From positions 248,001 through 312,000 of the forward strand of contig NZ_FXAO01000001.1 of NCBI RefSeq assembly GCF_900177645.1: a stretch of 64,000 bases of DNA. Reading direction: 5' to 3'. A program made the translations under genes and the position numbers. This document shows positions 36,053 to 46,459 of this stretch, in pieces (position 1 is the stretch's first letter; the number at the start of each line of letters is the position of its first letter). The notes beneath the pieces were generated by a model. That model saw only the letters and a list, made by a program, of their open reading frames with translations. It was not told the DNA's origin and did no database searches. The stretch is from Arenibacter troitsensis (lineage in GTDB: Bacteria; Bacteroidota; Bacteroidia; Flavobacteriales; Flavobacteriaceae).

Positions 36053-36175
36053 ATTAACTTCATAAAGGGAAATACCAAAAACAGGACCAATTTTTAAAGG
36101 GCTTTCCAAAAATGTGATTAAGGGGTTAAAGGTTATAAATTTCAATAATTATAATTACAGCAATCCTACATTGGT

Positions 36176-36183
36176 TATCTTTG
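36176..36183 (+). promoter_or_regulatory. -7 box (TATCTTTG) for sppA
   Basis: TAnnTTTG match 26 bases before the sppA ATG; no well-placed -33 TTG. Confidence 0.55.
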
Positions 36184-36209
36184 CAAGTTATTAGTATAAC
36201 ATACAAGGA

Positions 36210-37970
36210 ATGAACTTTTTAAGAAATTTATTGGCCGCAATTATAGGATGTCTTATCGCTTTTGGAATCATATTCGTCATGTTTCTTGTTTTGGCAGCCC
36301 TTATCGGTCAAGGAGAGGACACGGTAGTGGTCAAGGATAATTCCGTTTTGGAAATTCAATTGCAAACCCCCATCAATGATTATGTGGGGATGGATGAATC
36401 CAATCCCTTTGCCGGACTCTTCAATGTAAATCAGGGGCTGGATGAAATATTGCATGCCATTAACGTTGCCAAGGAAGACAATAAAATAAAGGGGATTAGC
36501 CTAAACAATAATGTGATTATGGCCGGCTTGTCCCAAACACAGGCCATTAGGGATGCCTTGAGCGATTTTGCTGAAAGCGGGAAATTTATATATGCCTATG
36601 GGGACTTTTATACGCAGAAGGATTACTATTTGGCAAGTGTGGCCAATGAGGTTTACCTTAATCCCGTAGGTGCCTTGGACTTTAAAGGATTGTCTACCGA
36701 GGTATTGTTTTTTAAGGATCTACAGGAAAAGTCCGGTATTAAAATGGAGGTCATTAGACATGGGAAGTATAAGAGTGCCGTAGAACCTTTTTTGGCCAAT
36801 GAAATGAGCGAGGCCAATAGGACGCAGATAAAGGAGTTGTTGGACGCCTTATGGCATTCCATGCTTACCAATATTTCGAAAAGTAGGGATATTTCCGTTG
36901 AAGATCTGAACCATATTGCGGATACTTTGGGTACGCGTACCTCAAAATATGCGGCTTTATCCGGGTTGATCGATGAGGTAGTGTATTTTGATGAGTACGA
37001 AAGCATGATTAAGGAAAAAATGGGGGTAGATACGACAGATGATTTAAACTATGTCCCGATATTCGATTATATACGAACAGCCAGCAAGATAAAAATCAAT
37101 AGTGGTACAGATAAAATTGCGGTAATCTTTGCACAAGGAGAAATCTGGTACGGTGAGGGAGGCTCCGATGTAATTGGTCAGGGAATTATCAATGATGCCC
37201 TAAAAAAAGCTAGGGAGGATAAGAATGTAAAGGCAATAGTGTTGAGGGTAAATTCCCCTGGAGGAAGTGCATTGGCTTCCGATATTATTTGGCGCGAGAT
37301 CGAAATTACCAAGCAATCCAAACCAGTGGTGGTCTCCATGGGCGATGTAGCGGCTTCGGGAGGATATTACATTGCGGCGGGAGCCGATAAGATCTTCGCC
37401 GAGCCTACTACGATTACAGGATCTATTGGCGTTTTTGGGACTATTCCCAATATAAGTGAACTTGCCGAAAATATTGGGGTCAACGCTGAACAGGTGGGAA
37501 CCAATAAAAATTCGGTAGACTATTCCTTATTTGAACCTATGAACGATAGTTTTAGAAGCATCGTTTTGGAAGGTATAGAAGCTACCTATGAAACATTTTT
37601 GGATAGGGTGGCCCTGGGCCGTGGCTTTACCTTGGCACAGGCCGATAGTGTTGCCCAGGGTAGGGTATGGAGTGGGGTAGATGCCAAGCGTTTGGGACTG
37701 GTAGATGAATTGGGAGGACTGGATGAGGCTATTGCAGCCGCTGCTGAAATGGTGGAATTGGACAACTATGGAATACGAAAACTCCCTAAGTACAAATCGG
37801 ATTTTGAGAAGTTAATGGAAGATTTGGGAGGTGCTACAACCAAAAGCAAAGAAAGCATTATACAGGAAGAAATAGGTGCAGAGGCATATGCCATTTTAAG
37901 GGAGATAAAGCTGGCCATGCAAAATAAAGGGGTTCAGGCCAGAATGCCCTTTACCTTGAATATTAAGTAG
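36210..37970 (+). CDS. sppA: Signal peptide peptidase SppA, 67K type
   Basis: Membrane-anchored serine protease that degrades cleaved signal peptides. A 586-residue protein with one N-terminal helix (about 5-32) and two tandem S49 domains. The catalytic Lys is K188 in HGKYKSAVEPF (first domain) and the nucleophile is S383 in GDVAASGGYYIAAG (second domain), the Lys/Ser dyad arrangement known for E. coli SppA. Other landmarks: YAYGDFYTQKDYYLASVA and VNSPGGSALASDIIW. The length matches the long bacterial form. It is monocistronic, with its own -7 box and a strong terminator. Confidence 0.95.
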   Translation: MNFLRNLLAAIIGCLIAFGIIFVMFLVLAALIGQGEDTVVVKDNSVLEIQLQTPINDYVGMDESNPFAGLFNVNQGLDEILHAINVAKEDNKIKGISLNNNVIMAGLSQTQAIRDALSDFAESGKFIYAYGDFYTQKDYYLASVANEVYLNPVGALDFKGLSTEVLFFKDLQEKSGIKMEVIRHGKYKSAVEPFLANEMSEANRTQIKELLDALWHSMLTNISKSRDISVEDLNHIADTLGTRTSKYAALSGLIDEVVYFDEYESMIKEKMGVDTTDDLNYVPIFDYIRTASKIKINSGTDKIAVIFAQGEIWYGEGGSDVIGQGIINDALKKAREDKNVKAIVLRVNSPGGSALASDIIWREIEITKQSKPVVVSMGDVAASGGYYIAAGADKIFAEPTTITGSIGVFGTIPNISELAENIGVNAEQVGTNKNSVDYSLFEPMNDSFRSIVLEGIEATYETFLDRVALGRGFTLAQADSVAQGRVWSGVDAKRLGLVDELGGLDEAIAAAAEMVELDNYGIRKLPKYKSDFEKLMEDLGGATTKSKESIIQEEIGAEAYAILREIKLAMQNKGVQARMPFTLNIK

Positions 37971-38006
37971 AGAAGATTTAATCCAAAAATAGGATTTGAT
38001 TAAAAA

Positions 38007-38038
38007 GGCCGTTCAAATGTTTTTGAACGGCCTTTTTT
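38007..38038 (+). terminator. Rho-independent terminator after sppA
   Basis: A perfect 10-bp stem (GGCCGTTCAA/TTGAACGGCC), 6-base loop, then six T; it starts 37 bases after the sppA stop. Confidence 0.9.
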
Positions 38039-38255
38039 GTAGGCCTTAATGTGTGTTGGGATCTGTGTAATTGAGGGCTATGGTCTTAATTTTTGCACAA
38101 AAAATGGATGTTGCAAATAGGAGGGGAACCCTTAGCGGCAATAGCCAATTAAACCACTATTTGCATTTTTGTGATACGTTCAAAATCACATCATCATGCG
38201 ATTTTGAAAAGAGAAAATGTTCTATATGTTTGATATTAATTTAAACATATTCAAA

Positions 38256-39149
38256 ATGACTAAATCAATCTTGGTATGTATAATTTTTAATTGTTGCTGT
38301 TTTGTTTCTTTTGGACAAAAGTCATTGGATGGAATTAAGAAGGAATATGATAGTTTAACAAAAAACACCATATATGGCAACAATCCGAATACCGGGAAGT
38401 ATTATAACATACGGGGCTTTAAAATGTACTGCGAAACTTATGGTGAAGGGGCGCCATTGCTTTTAATTCACGGCAACGGAGCATCTATCAGTACCTTTGT
38501 TAAACAAATACCCTTTTTTTCAAAAAAGTATAAGGTTATTGTAGCCGATAGCAGAAATCACGGTAAATCTACAGACAAGTTGGATTCACTATCTTATGAA
38601 ATGATGGCAGATGATTACGCGGCCTTACTATCGCAAATGAAGATCGATTCGGCCTATGTTCTGGGATGGAGTGATGGAGGCGTAAATTGCTTGTTGTTGG
38701 CGATAAGGCATCCCGAAAAAGTAAAAAAATTGGTTATTACAGGAGCTAATTTGCAACCAGACTCCTCGGCGGTCTCACCAGATGTATTAAAAAGGGTAAC
38801 GAAGACCTATAATATGTTTGAGAAAATGTTTAGCGGAAAGGAAGCTAAAACACCCTTGGATTCTATAGTGTACAAGTATATTAGGTTATTGGTGGAACAG
38901 CCAAATATTGCAGTGTAGGAGCTACATAAAATAAGGGTGCCTACTTTGGTTGTGGGTGGCGATCATGATGTAATTAAACCTGATCATACCTTAAAGATAT
39001 TTAAAAATATTCCCAACGCTTATTTGTGGATTTTACCCAATTCCGGACATTATACTTTGGTGACCCATACCGATGAATTTAATAGAATTGCCAATGATTT
39101 TTTTACCAAGAAATACAGGAAGATTGAGGATAGGGATCGGGATTTTTAG
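38256..39149 (+). pseudogene. Alpha/beta hydrolase interrupted by an in-frame TAG
   Basis: One continuous reading frame broken only by a TAG at 38916-38918. The first part (220 codons from ATG 38256) has a signal peptide (CCCFVSFGQ), the oxyanion-loop LLIHGNGASISTF, SRNHGKS and the nucleophile elbow GWSDGG. The second part, in the same frame, supplies the Asp (VPTLVVGGDHDVI) and the His (PNSGHYTLVTH). The stop therefore separates Ser from Asp and His; a product ending at TAG would be inactive. The residues around the stop (NIAV*ELHKIRVPTL) read naturally as hydrolase. It may be a recent nonsense mutation, a sequencing error, or, less likely, readthrough. An earlier ATG at 38217 is possible. 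Confidence 0.85.
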
Positions 39150-39196
39150 TTAAAGGGATATAGGTTTCGAATTTGGACCTTGAAAAAGATATAATA

Positions 39197-39232
39197 ACAA
39201 GGCCGTACCACCATTTGTGGTACGGCCTTGTT
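39197..39232. terminator. Bidirectional terminator hairpin
   Basis: A 16-bp perfect stem (AACAAGGCCGTACCAC and its complement) with a 4-base loop sits between the convergent hydrolase remnant and the OmpA gene. T-runs are short on both sides. Confidence 0.75.
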
Positions 39233-39253
39233 GCATTGGGATTTATTGGTTTG

Positions 39254-41332
39254 TTAGTTTTTTACCAAGTTTATTTCTACCCGTCTGTTTTCTGCACGCC
39301 CCGCTTTGTACATGTTCGTGGCAATAGGCTTGCTTTCTCCATAGCCAATGGAAGTCAATCTAGAGCTGTCGATACCCTTTTCAATTAAGAAGTTCTTAAC
39401 GGCAAGTGCCCTTTCCTCAGATAGCTTTTGATTGTGTGGTACACTTCCAATACTGTCCGTATGCCCTTCAATGCTAAATTTGGCATTGGGGTACTCGTTA
39501 AGGATCTTTATAATATCTACTAGGACATTGGTAGATTCTACTTTAATGGTAGACTTGCCCGAGTTGAATAAAATAGTCTTGGCATATTCATTTAAAGTTT
39601 TTTGAACCTCCTCCGTTACTTCAGGACATCCGTTGTTGGCAACCGTTCCGGCCACTTCGGGACAATTGTCGTCCTTGTCCAATACACCGTCGCCATCGTT
39701 ATCTGGCCAAGGACATCCTTGGTTTTCTGGAACTCCCGCTTCTTCCGGACAATTGTCGTCCTTGTCAAATACTCCATCATTGTCAGAATCTTCCCAAGGA
39801 CACCCCTTGTTTTCTATTATTCCTGCTTCCTCTGGGCAATTGTCATCCTTGTCCAATACTTGGTCCCCATCGGTATCTGGCCAGGGACATCCGTTATTTT
39901 CTATTGGTCCCGGAACCTCAGGACAACCATCTACCTTGTCCAATACACCGTCCTCGTCCTTATCTTTTGGTCTGGATTGGTAAATAGGTATTTTTAGTCC
40001 GGCGTAAACGTCCGCGCCTTTTGATTGGTCGCTGGTCAATACAGTTAAAATAGATCCGGACCCTATATAAAGCGGCCCTGCCCTTAATCCTGCACCCCAT
40101 TGTACGCCTAGATTTTCAACATAACTTACTGGCGAATAAAAACTGAACCATTTGCTTTCGAACCTAGGGGTTAGGGAAACTATATTGGCAATACTATTGG
40201 TATTGGTGTTACTTTTTGAGGTTATGGACAGATCACTATTTAGGTTCAGGTAAAAGTGATTGTTTATGTTCCAATCGGCATTTATATGCAGGGCGGTTGG
40301 TAAAACGGCTTTTGAAGCGTTACCGGACCTGATCTGTGTGTATAGATTGTTCAGCTTGTCTTCAAACCCTTCTTCATTATCAAAATCGTCTTCGCTAATG
40401 GAATTGGTAATGTCATAGGCATTTTCTGGACCATCGTATTTAAGGCTTCCTAGATCGGTCAAGGATAATCCAAATTTCAATTTGTATTTGTTGATGTCTT
40501 TTGGCGCGTAAGGATTACCGTCCTTATCGGTTACGGTATAGTCTGCAAAACTTGGTCTCCATTCATAGATAAAACCTAAGTCTACCCCAAAGCCGTCTGC
40601 ACTCTTAACAAATTCATAGTCTTCAAAATCATTGGTGATGTTGTCACTATTGCCATAGGCAATTTCACCTTGGGAGTCAATGCTTCCCGTAGTTCCCGAT
40701 CCATCTGCATCATAATCTATAACTATATCCTTACCACTGGAATAAGCGTTTCCGTATCCCATTAGGTATTTCAGGGAGATACCTCCCTTTAAAAAATGTT
40801 GTTCTTTGTTCAGAAGTACCGTGGCATAGGTTATGCCTGTTTCGGCCCAGGCATTGGCGCTCATTTGATAATCCCCTTCGTTTACATTGAAGTCTTCGTT
40901 TTCATCAAACTCATTGGAAATATTATCATAGGTATCCCCATTTATATCATTTACATTAAAAAACACCCTTCCCCTAGTGAAAATAGCCAATGAATTCCGG
41001 GGATTGATGTTAAACATGAAAGAGGGTCCCAAAATGTCCACATTGCCATAGGCGTTATTGGCATTCTTTGGGGATTTGGTTCCATCGTCGTCAAAATCAA
41101 AATCATCTTTAATAATATCCCCGAATTTTGCACTGTAATAGTCGTTTCCAATGAGTCCACTAACCCCAACAAGGTTAATGTCCGTTTTAAATCGCGAATC
41201 AACAATATTTGCGGGATTGGAAATTAGGCCATGCACCCCATTGTAATTGTCAGTACCAAAACCAATGTAAGATTGGCCCTGTACCATAGCGGCAATTAAA
41301 ATAATGAATGCTGTTAAAATGCTTTTGTTCAT
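39254..41332 (-). CDS. OmpA-family protein with DUF5723-like barrel and thrombospondin-3 repeats
   Basis: Predicted outer-membrane protein of 692 residues. Signal peptide about 1-19 (MVQGQ), a beta-rich N-terminal region (about 20-455) starting [20 protein letters not shown], as in DUF5723 barrels, then four to five calcium-binding thrombospondin type 3 repeats (about 456-565, each like [16 protein letters not shown] with an NxGCPW end) and an OmpA C-terminal peptidoglycan-binding domain (about 575-690; [39 protein letters not shown]). It is probably a structural porin-like anchor between outer membrane and cell wall. It is monocistronic, and its 5' gap is shared with the divergent transporter gene. 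Confidence 0.93.
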   Translation of the reverse strand: MNKSILTAFIILIAAMVQGQSYIGFGTDNYNGVHGLISNPANIVDSRFKTDINLVGVSGLIGNDYYSAKFGDIIKDDFDFDDDGTKSPKNANNAYGNVDILGPSFMFNINPRNSLAIFTRGRVFFNVNDINGDTYDNISNEFDENEDFNVNEGDYQMSANAWAETGITYATVLLNKEQHFLKGGISLKYLMGYGNAYSSGKDIVIDYDADGSGTTGSIDSQGEIAYGNSDNITNDFEDYEFVKSADGFGVDLGFIYEWRPSFADYTVTDKDGNPYAPKDINKYKLKFGLSLTDLGSLKYDGPENAYDITNSISEDDFDNEEGFEDKLNNLYTQIRSGNASKAVLPTALHINADWNINNHFYLNLNSDLSITSKSNTNTNSIANIVSLTPRFESKWFSFYSPVSYVENLGVQWGAGLRAGPLYIGSGSILTVLTSDQSKGADVYAGLKIPIYQSRPKDKDEDGVLDKVDGCPEVPGPIENNGCPWPDTDGDQVLDKDDNCPEEAGIIENKGCPWEDSDNDGVFDKDDNCPEEAGVPENQGCPWPDNDGDGVLDKDDNCPEVAGTVANNGCPEVTEEVQKTLNEYAKTILFNSGKSTIKVESTNVLVDIIKILNEYPNAKFSIEGHTDSIGSVPHNQKLSEERALAVKNFLIEKGIDSSRLTSIGYGESKPIATNMYKAGRAENRRVEINLVKN

Positions 41333-41469
41333 GCTTAAAAATTTAGTTTATTTCTTTTTTATTGTTAATCGATCCCTGTTCGTGTAAATTTGGCTTTTTT
41401 CAAGGATCAAAGTGTAGGAACGCTTTAATTGGTATTAAATTATAAAATGTTAAAATTTATATTGCTTCT

Positions 41470-42195
41470 ATGGTATACGCAGTATTAAAAGAGAAGGATA
41501 AGCGGCTGGCCTTTAAGATATATCTCTATTTGGGAGCATTGTTCATTACCTCCTTGGTGGTTTCCAACTTAATTTTTCAAAAGTTTTTTTATTGGAGACC
41601 TTTTGGCGACGTTACGGTCTTAGGAGCATCTTTATTTGAAATCTCAGTGGGTATTTTGCCTTATCCACTTACTTTTTTGATTACGGACCTTATTTCGGAA
41701 ATTTATGGCAGAAAAAAGGCAAACCAAATTGTTACTGCCGGAATATTTGCCTCCTTTTTTTCCATGGGAATTGTATTGCTGGCCAATTGGGTTCCGGCAT
41801 TGCCTAGTTCTCCCGTTCAGGACGCTGTTTTTAGTCAGGTATTTGCCCTGTCTCCAATTGCAGTATTTGCCTCTATGTTGGCCTATCTTTTTGCCCAATA
41901 TGTAGATATTGGCATATATCATTTCTGGAAAAGACTAACTAATGGAAAACATCTTTGGCTGCGCAATAATTTCTCCACTTATCTTTCGCAGTTTATAGAT
42001 ACTTTTACTGTGGTTGGCCTTTTGTGTATTTTTGAGGTGCTACCTTGGTCCATGTTTTACGGCCTAGTGATCAGTGGTTTTATTTTTAAGGTAATTGTGG
42101 CATTATTGGACACCCCTTTCCTCTATTTCTTCGTATATCTCTTTAGAAGGCGATTCAATTTAAAAGTAAATCAGGAAATTGATCTTGAGGCATAA
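41470..42195 (+). CDS. Queuosine precursor transporter (YhhQ/QPTR family)
   Basis: Inner-membrane carrier of 241 residues with six predicted helices. It begins after a charged N-terminus with FKIYLYLGALFITSLVVSNL, then shows the family landmarks PYPLTFLITDLISEIYGRKKA and FAQYVDIGIYHFWKRLT, and LRNNFSTYLSQFIDT before the last two helices. The DLISEIYG and SQxIDT patterns are those of the VUT_1/YhhQ family, shown in E. coli to import preQ0/preQ1 for queuosine. The start is ATG 41470. Confidence 0.92.
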   Translation: MVYAVLKEKDKRLAFKIYLYLGALFITSLVVSNLIFQKFFYWRPFGDVTVLGASLFEISVGILPYPLTFLITDLISEIYGRKKANQIVTAGIFASFFSMGIVLLANWVPALPSSPVQDAVFSQVFALSPIAVFASMLAYLFAQYVDIGIYHFWKRLTNGKHLWLRNNFSTYLSQFIDTFTVVGLLCIFEVLPWSMFYGLVISGFIFKVIVALLDTPFLYFFVYLFRRRFNLKVNQEIDLEA

Positions 42196-42522
42196 TAAAG
42201 TTCGCTTTTTGCTGTTTTTATCGGGTAAGGCAATATTGTAATGATAATATTGATGAACCAGCAGTGGAGGCAGTATTCAAGCTGTTTTTTATTTCGATGT
42301 TAAATTTTGTTTAAACTAAGTGGGAATTTTGATTTTACTTGGGGTTATATCGTAGAATTGCGTCAATATTTGAAGGTATTCGTTTAAACTAATGGCCGAT
42401 TTCTATGTAATATTGAGCCATGGCCGGAATGTAAAACAAAAAAACGGTAAGAAAAGGGGGTGAATTGCTCCGTATTTGCTGGAAATTGATTGTATTGCTT
42501 TTAATATTGTAAATAGTAACAG
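42196..42522. other. Non-coding gap with two GTTTAAACTAA copies
   Basis: A 327-base gap without a supportable gene. An 11-base direct repeat with a palindromic core, GTTTAAACTAA, occurs at 42309-42319 and 42382-42392. A small CAATATT/AATATTG hairpin lies near 42232-42255. No TAnnTTTG promoter box was recognised before the AsmA gene. Confidence 0.5.
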
Positions 42523-45267
42523 ATGAAAAAGAAAATTTTAAAGATTGTTGGTGGCTTATTTTTGGTGATGATTTTACTTCTTGTGGCCGCCCCATTTTTC
42601 TTGAAAGGTAAAATTGCGGATATTATTAAGAATAAGGTGAACAATAGTATTAATGCCACCTTCGATTTTTCCGATGCGGACCTAAGTCTATTCCGAAGTT
42701 TTCCCAATGCCACGGTTACTTTGGATAACATAACATTGATAAATAAAGCCCCCTTTGAGGGCGATACCCTATTTGCTTCGGAAAGGGTGAGTTTGGATAT
42801 GTCTATAAAGGAGCTGTTTAAGGATGCAAGTGAGCCTATTGCCATAAAAAGTTTGGTATTGGATCGTCCGCTTATAAATATAAAGGTAGACCAGGAAGAG
42901 AATGCCAACTATGATATCGCTATCGATGATAGTTCTTCCCCCGATACTGCGGCCGAAACGGCTTCATCCGAAAGTAGTTTTACCTTGTCCATGGAGTCTT
43001 ATGCCATCAATAATGCAGTAATAAAATATGATGACCTTGCCAGTGGCATGTCATTTGCCATTTCTGAAATGAACCATAGCGGTAGGGGAGATCTTTCCCT
43101 GGAGAATTCTGAATTGGACACAGAGACCAGTGGTTTGGTTTCTTTTGAAATGGATAGTACGCAATATTTGAACAAGAATCCGGTTCAATTGAAAGCGCTT
43201 ATTGGGGTGGACTTGAAGGAAAACAAGTATTCCTTTTTAAAGAATGAGGCTATGGTCAATCAATTGGCCTTGGTATTTGATGGGTTTGTAAAATTGAATG
43301 AGGACAACCAGGAGGTAAATATTAGCTTTAAAACACCTTCGTCCGACTTTAAAAACTTCTTGGCCGTTATTCCAGAGGCTTATTCCAAGGATATTGCACA
43401 GGTGACCACTACCGGAAACTTTACCGTTGCCGGAGTATTCAAAGGGATAGTGGATGAAGATCATATTCCTCAGTTCAAAATAGATATAAATTCGGATAAT
43501 GCTTCCTTTAAGTATCCAGATCTACCCAAAACGGTCCGGAATGTATTTATAGATACCGAAATTTCGAATAATACCGGTATTACGGAAGATACTTTTGTTG
43601 ATATCCGAAAGTTGTCTTTTATGATAGATGAGGACAAGTTTAATATGGTGGCCAAAATTAACGACCTAATGGGGAATACCAAGGTAGATGCCAAGATTGA
43701 TGGAAAAATGAATCTTGCCAATATTTCCAAGGCCTACCCAGTTCCCGCCGATTTAAACTTAAAGGGAATCTTAATTGCCGATATTGCTACTGCCTTTGAT
43801 ATGGCATCTATAGAAAATAAGGAGTATGAAAATACCCGAACAACAGGTAACTTAAAATTGAGCGACTTTGAGTATAAGTCCGAAGAATTCCCCAATCCCA
43901 TTATTTTAAAAAGTACTTCGGTGACCTTCAACCCTACTACAGTGACCTTGAACAATTTACAGGGAGCAACGGGAAAAACGGATTTTGATGCCTCAGGAAC
44001 CATTGTTAATCTACTGGGTTTTATGTTCAACAACGAGAGCATAGAGGGTAATTTTAATCTCAGGTCCAACACTTTTGCAGTCAATGATTTCATGGTGGCG
44101 GAAACCACCGAAGTGGGTGCAGGGGAAGATAAAGGGGCGTCCACCACATCTGCGGAAGAAAAAATCAAGATACCTTCCTTTTTGGATTGTACCATCAACG
44201 CCACGGCAAATACTGTAATTTATGACAACCTTACTTTAAAGGATGTTAAGGGAACACTGGTAATTAGGGATGAGAAAGCAATACTGTACAAAATGACATC
44301 TTCAATCTTTGATGGTAAATTGGCGCTAAATGGAGAGGTGTCCACCAAGGCGGCCACACCTACCTTCGCCATGAAGTTGGGAATGGATGGTTTTAAGATT
44401 GCTGAGACTTTTAATGCTTTGGAAATGTTCAGGACCCTAGCACCTATTGCTAAAATTTTGCAAGGAACCTTAAATTCGGATATTCAGGTATCCGGAAGTT
44501 TAAAGGACGATTTTACTCCCAATTTAAATACTATCTCCGGAAATATTTTGGCTGAACTATTAACCGATAAAATTGATGCGGAAAGTGCACCTTTACTTAC
44601 CGAGTTGGATAGTAAATTGAACTTTTTGGATCTGGATAAATTGAATCTAAAGGATTTAAAAACGGTATTGAATTTTGAGGATGGAGTGGTAAAGGTGAAG
44701 CCGTTTACCCTTAAATATCAGGATTTTGCAATTAATGTTGCCGGTAGCCATACTTTTGATCAAAAATTGAACTATGCGGCTACCATTGAAGTGCCCGCCA
44801 AGTATTTGGGAAAGGATATCAATAATATCATAGCGAGGATTGACGAAAAATCCTTGGAAAATTTAACGATCCCCATTACTGCAAATATTGGGGGGGGGTA
44901 TACCAGTCCTACCGTAACTACGGACCTTACTTCGGGCATTAAAAATTTAACGGCCCAGTTAGTGGAGATTGAAAAGCAAAAATTAATTAATAAGGGGAAG
45001 GACAAAGCCAAGAATTTTATAGGTGATCTTATTGCCAAAAACCAGAAAGCTACAGATTCTGCCAAGAAGGAAAACCAGGTAAAGACTCAGGATGTAATAG
45101 GAGGTCTTTTAGGGGCTGCCACAAAAAAGACCGATTCTACCACTAAAACGGATACCGCAACTACGGCCAAAAAGGAATCGCAGAAAGAAGTGGCCAAAAA
45201 AATATTGGGTGGGCTTTTAGGTAAAAAGAAGGAAACTTCGGAAACCAAAAAAGACAGTGTACAATAG
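42523..45267 (+). CDS. AsmA family envelope protein
   Basis: A 914-residue protein anchored by one N-terminal helix (about 4-25, LKIVGGLFLVMILLLVAAPF), followed by the AsmA N-terminal block (NATFDFSDADLSLFRSFPNATVTLDNI) and a long beta-rich repeating-groove region up to the AsmA C-terminal domain (about 600-780; GTLNSDIQVSGSLKDDFTPNL, NFEDGVVKVKPFTLKYQDF). AsmA-like proteins form lipid-transfer bridges between membranes. The last 120 residues are low-complexity, Lys/Thr/Ala rich (TKKTDSTTKTDTATTAKK), probably disordered. It is a single-gene unit. Confidence 0.92.
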   Translation: MKKKILKIVGGLFLVMILLLVAAPFFLKGKIADIIKNKVNNSINATFDFSDADLSLFRSFPNATVTLDNITLINKAPFEGDTLFASERVSLDMSIKELFKDASEPIAIKSLVLDRPLINIKVDQEENANYDIAIDDSSSPDTAAETASSESSFTLSMESYAINNAVIKYDDLASGMSFAISEMNHSGRGDLSLENSELDTETSGLVSFEMDSTQYLNKNPVQLKALIGVDLKENKYSFLKNEAMVNQLALVFDGFVKLNEDNQEVNISFKTPSSDFKNFLAVIPEAYSKDIAQVTTTGNFTVAGVFKGIVDEDHIPQFKIDINSDNASFKYPDLPKTVRNVFIDTEISNNTGITEDTFVDIRKLSFMIDEDKFNMVAKINDLMGNTKVDAKIDGKMNLANISKAYPVPADLNLKGILIADIATAFDMASIENKEYENTRTTGNLKLSDFEYKSEEFPNPIILKSTSVTFNPTTVTLNNLQGATGKTDFDASGTIVNLLGFMFNNESIEGNFNLRSNTFAVNDFMVAETTEVGAGEDKGASTTSAEEKIKIPSFLDCTINATANTVIYDNLTLKDVKGTLVIRDEKAILYKMTSSIFDGKLALNGEVSTKAATPTFAMKLGMDGFKIAETFNALEMFRTLAPIAKILQGTLNSDIQVSGSLKDDFTPNLNTISGNILAELLTDKIDAESAPLLTELDSKLNFLDLDKLNLKDLKTVLNFEDGVVKVKPFTLKYQDFAINVAGSHTFDQKLNYAATIEVPAKYLGKDINNIIARIDEKSLENLTIPITANIGGGYTSPTVTTDLTSGIKNLTAQLVEIEKQKLINKGKDKAKNFIGDLIAKNQKATDSAKKENQVKTQDVIGGLLGAATKKTDSTTKTDTATTAKKESQKEVAKKILGGLLGKKKETSETKKDSVQ

Positions 45268-45424
45268 ATTAATGGCCTGGTCGTTTTTAGAATTTAGGTA
45301 ATGTTTACTTAAATGGACGAGCGTGTATAATTAGCGTTGTTTGCCATAGATAGATTTCTATATGAAATAAATTAAGGGCAACAACACTTGTTTGTTGTGC
45401 TAAGGCCGTAATGGTGTAACTGGA

Positions 45425-46306
45425 TTATATGGATGATAATTCCTCCTCCAAAATGGTAATCAAATCCCCTGGACTTTTCAAGTAGGTCACCAAATTGTCT
45501 ATATTCTTAGGATCAAAATTAACGGGACTTCCAGAGAATAGAAGAGGTGTTTTGGTCTCCGAGGATAATCTAAGAACCTTATCTTCTACCACCGTAGGGG
45601 TAGTGGTTATAAAAAAGGTCAAAAGATAATTGGGGCTTACCAATTCGGCCATGGTCTTTACATTGTCATAAGGCACATTTTGTCCAAGGTAATAAACCCG
45701 CCACCCTAATTGTTTGGCAATAAAGTGAGCCAATAAAAGACCAATTTCATGATTTTCCCCTTCGGCAAGGAACATAATTATCTTTGGAGCATTCTTGGGT
45801 GGAATAGGTAATAGATCTATGGCCGAACATATCTTTTGACGGATCAGGTTAGAAACAAAATGCTCTTGCGCAGGCATAATTTTATTGATACCCCATAGCA
45901 CGCCCACTTTGTGCAAAAAAGGATAGATTACTTCAGTAAAGGTGGTTAGAATGCCATTTTTTAATATCTGGGATTTTATAATGTTGTCAAATTCCTGTTC
46001 GTCCAAATTAATCATACTCAACACCAATGCCTTAACTTCGGCATCTTGGTCAGACTCTATTAAAGCATCTGCGACCATCTTGTGGATTTCTTCGTCCGTC
46101 ATCTTGCCAATAGCGGATAAGCGTACACCTTGGCCTCTTAAGATACTTATGTTTAAAAGTTTTTTTAGTTGGGCATCTGAATAGAAACGGATATTGGTAT
46201 CTGTTCTTTCAGGAACTAAAAAATCATATCTACTTTCCCATTTTCTTAAAGTATGTGAATTGATACCTGTTAAGGAAACTACCTGGGCCATGGAATATCT
46301 ACTCAT
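45425..46306 (-). CDS. CarH-like B12-binding MerR family light-responsive regulator
   Basis: A 293-residue regulator with an N-terminal MerR helix-turn-helix (about 3-72; SMAQVVSLTGINSHTLRKWE, RYDFL), a helical cobalamin-capping bundle and a C-terminal B12-binding Rossmann domain. The two signatures of CarH photoreceptors are present: W138-x9-E148-H149 in the bundle and E184-x-H186-x-x-G189 (GENHEIG), whose His would be the lower axial cobalt ligand. In CarH, adenosylcobalamin drives tetramer formation and repression in the dark, and light breaks it. It is divergent from the FAS1 gene, and TGTCTAA boxes lie in the shared promoter region. Its neighbours are crtB, crtZ and a photolyase, which fits light control. 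Proof of B12 use is not in the sequence. Confidence 0.9.
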   Translation of the reverse strand: MSRYSMAQVVSLTGINSHTLRKWESRYDFLVPERTDTNIRFYSDAQLKKLLNISILRGQGVRLSAIGKMTDEEIHKMVADALIESDQDAEVKALVLSMINLDEQEFDNIIKSQILKNGILTTFTEVIYPFLHKVGVLWGINKIMPAQEHFVSNLIRQKICSAIDLLPIPPKNAPKIIMFLAEGENHEIGLLLAHFIAKQLGWRVYYLGQNVPYDNVKTMAELVSPNYLLTFFITTTPTVVEDKVLRLSSETKTPLLFSGSPVNFDPKNIDNLVTYLKSPGDLITILEEELSSI

Positions 46307-46311
46307 TTTAC

Positions 46312-46459
46312 TGTCTAATATATTATGGTGTAAAGTTAAACAAATTATTGATATGAAGGGGTGTTAAAAATAAATTTGTCTAAAGTTTTATTAAAAAAAG
46401 TTGGACAATAAAATAAAATACATATATTTGTCTAAGTAATAATCTAAAAACATTAGACA
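46312..46459. promoter_or_regulatory. Cluster of TGTCTAA boxes in the CarH-like/FAS1 divergent region
   Basis: Exact TGTCTAA occurs at 46312-46318, 46377-46383 and 46429-46435; the inverse TTAGACA at 46453-46459 ends on the FAS1 start codon; a one-mismatch inverse (TTGGACA) at 46401-46407 covers the -33 element. The 46429 box overlaps the end of the -7 box. Boxes overlapping both promoter elements are what an operator for a MerR/CarH repressor or activator would look like. Binding by the adjacent regulator is inference. Confidence 0.5.
46401..46430 (+). promoter_or_regulatory. Promoter of the FAS1 gene (TTG-N19-TATATTTG)
   Basis: The best promoter in the window: -33 TTG at 46401-46403, 19-base spacer and a perfect -7 box TATATTTG at 46423-46430, 28 bases before the ATG. 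Both elements overlap TGTCTAA-type boxes. Confidence 0.75.
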
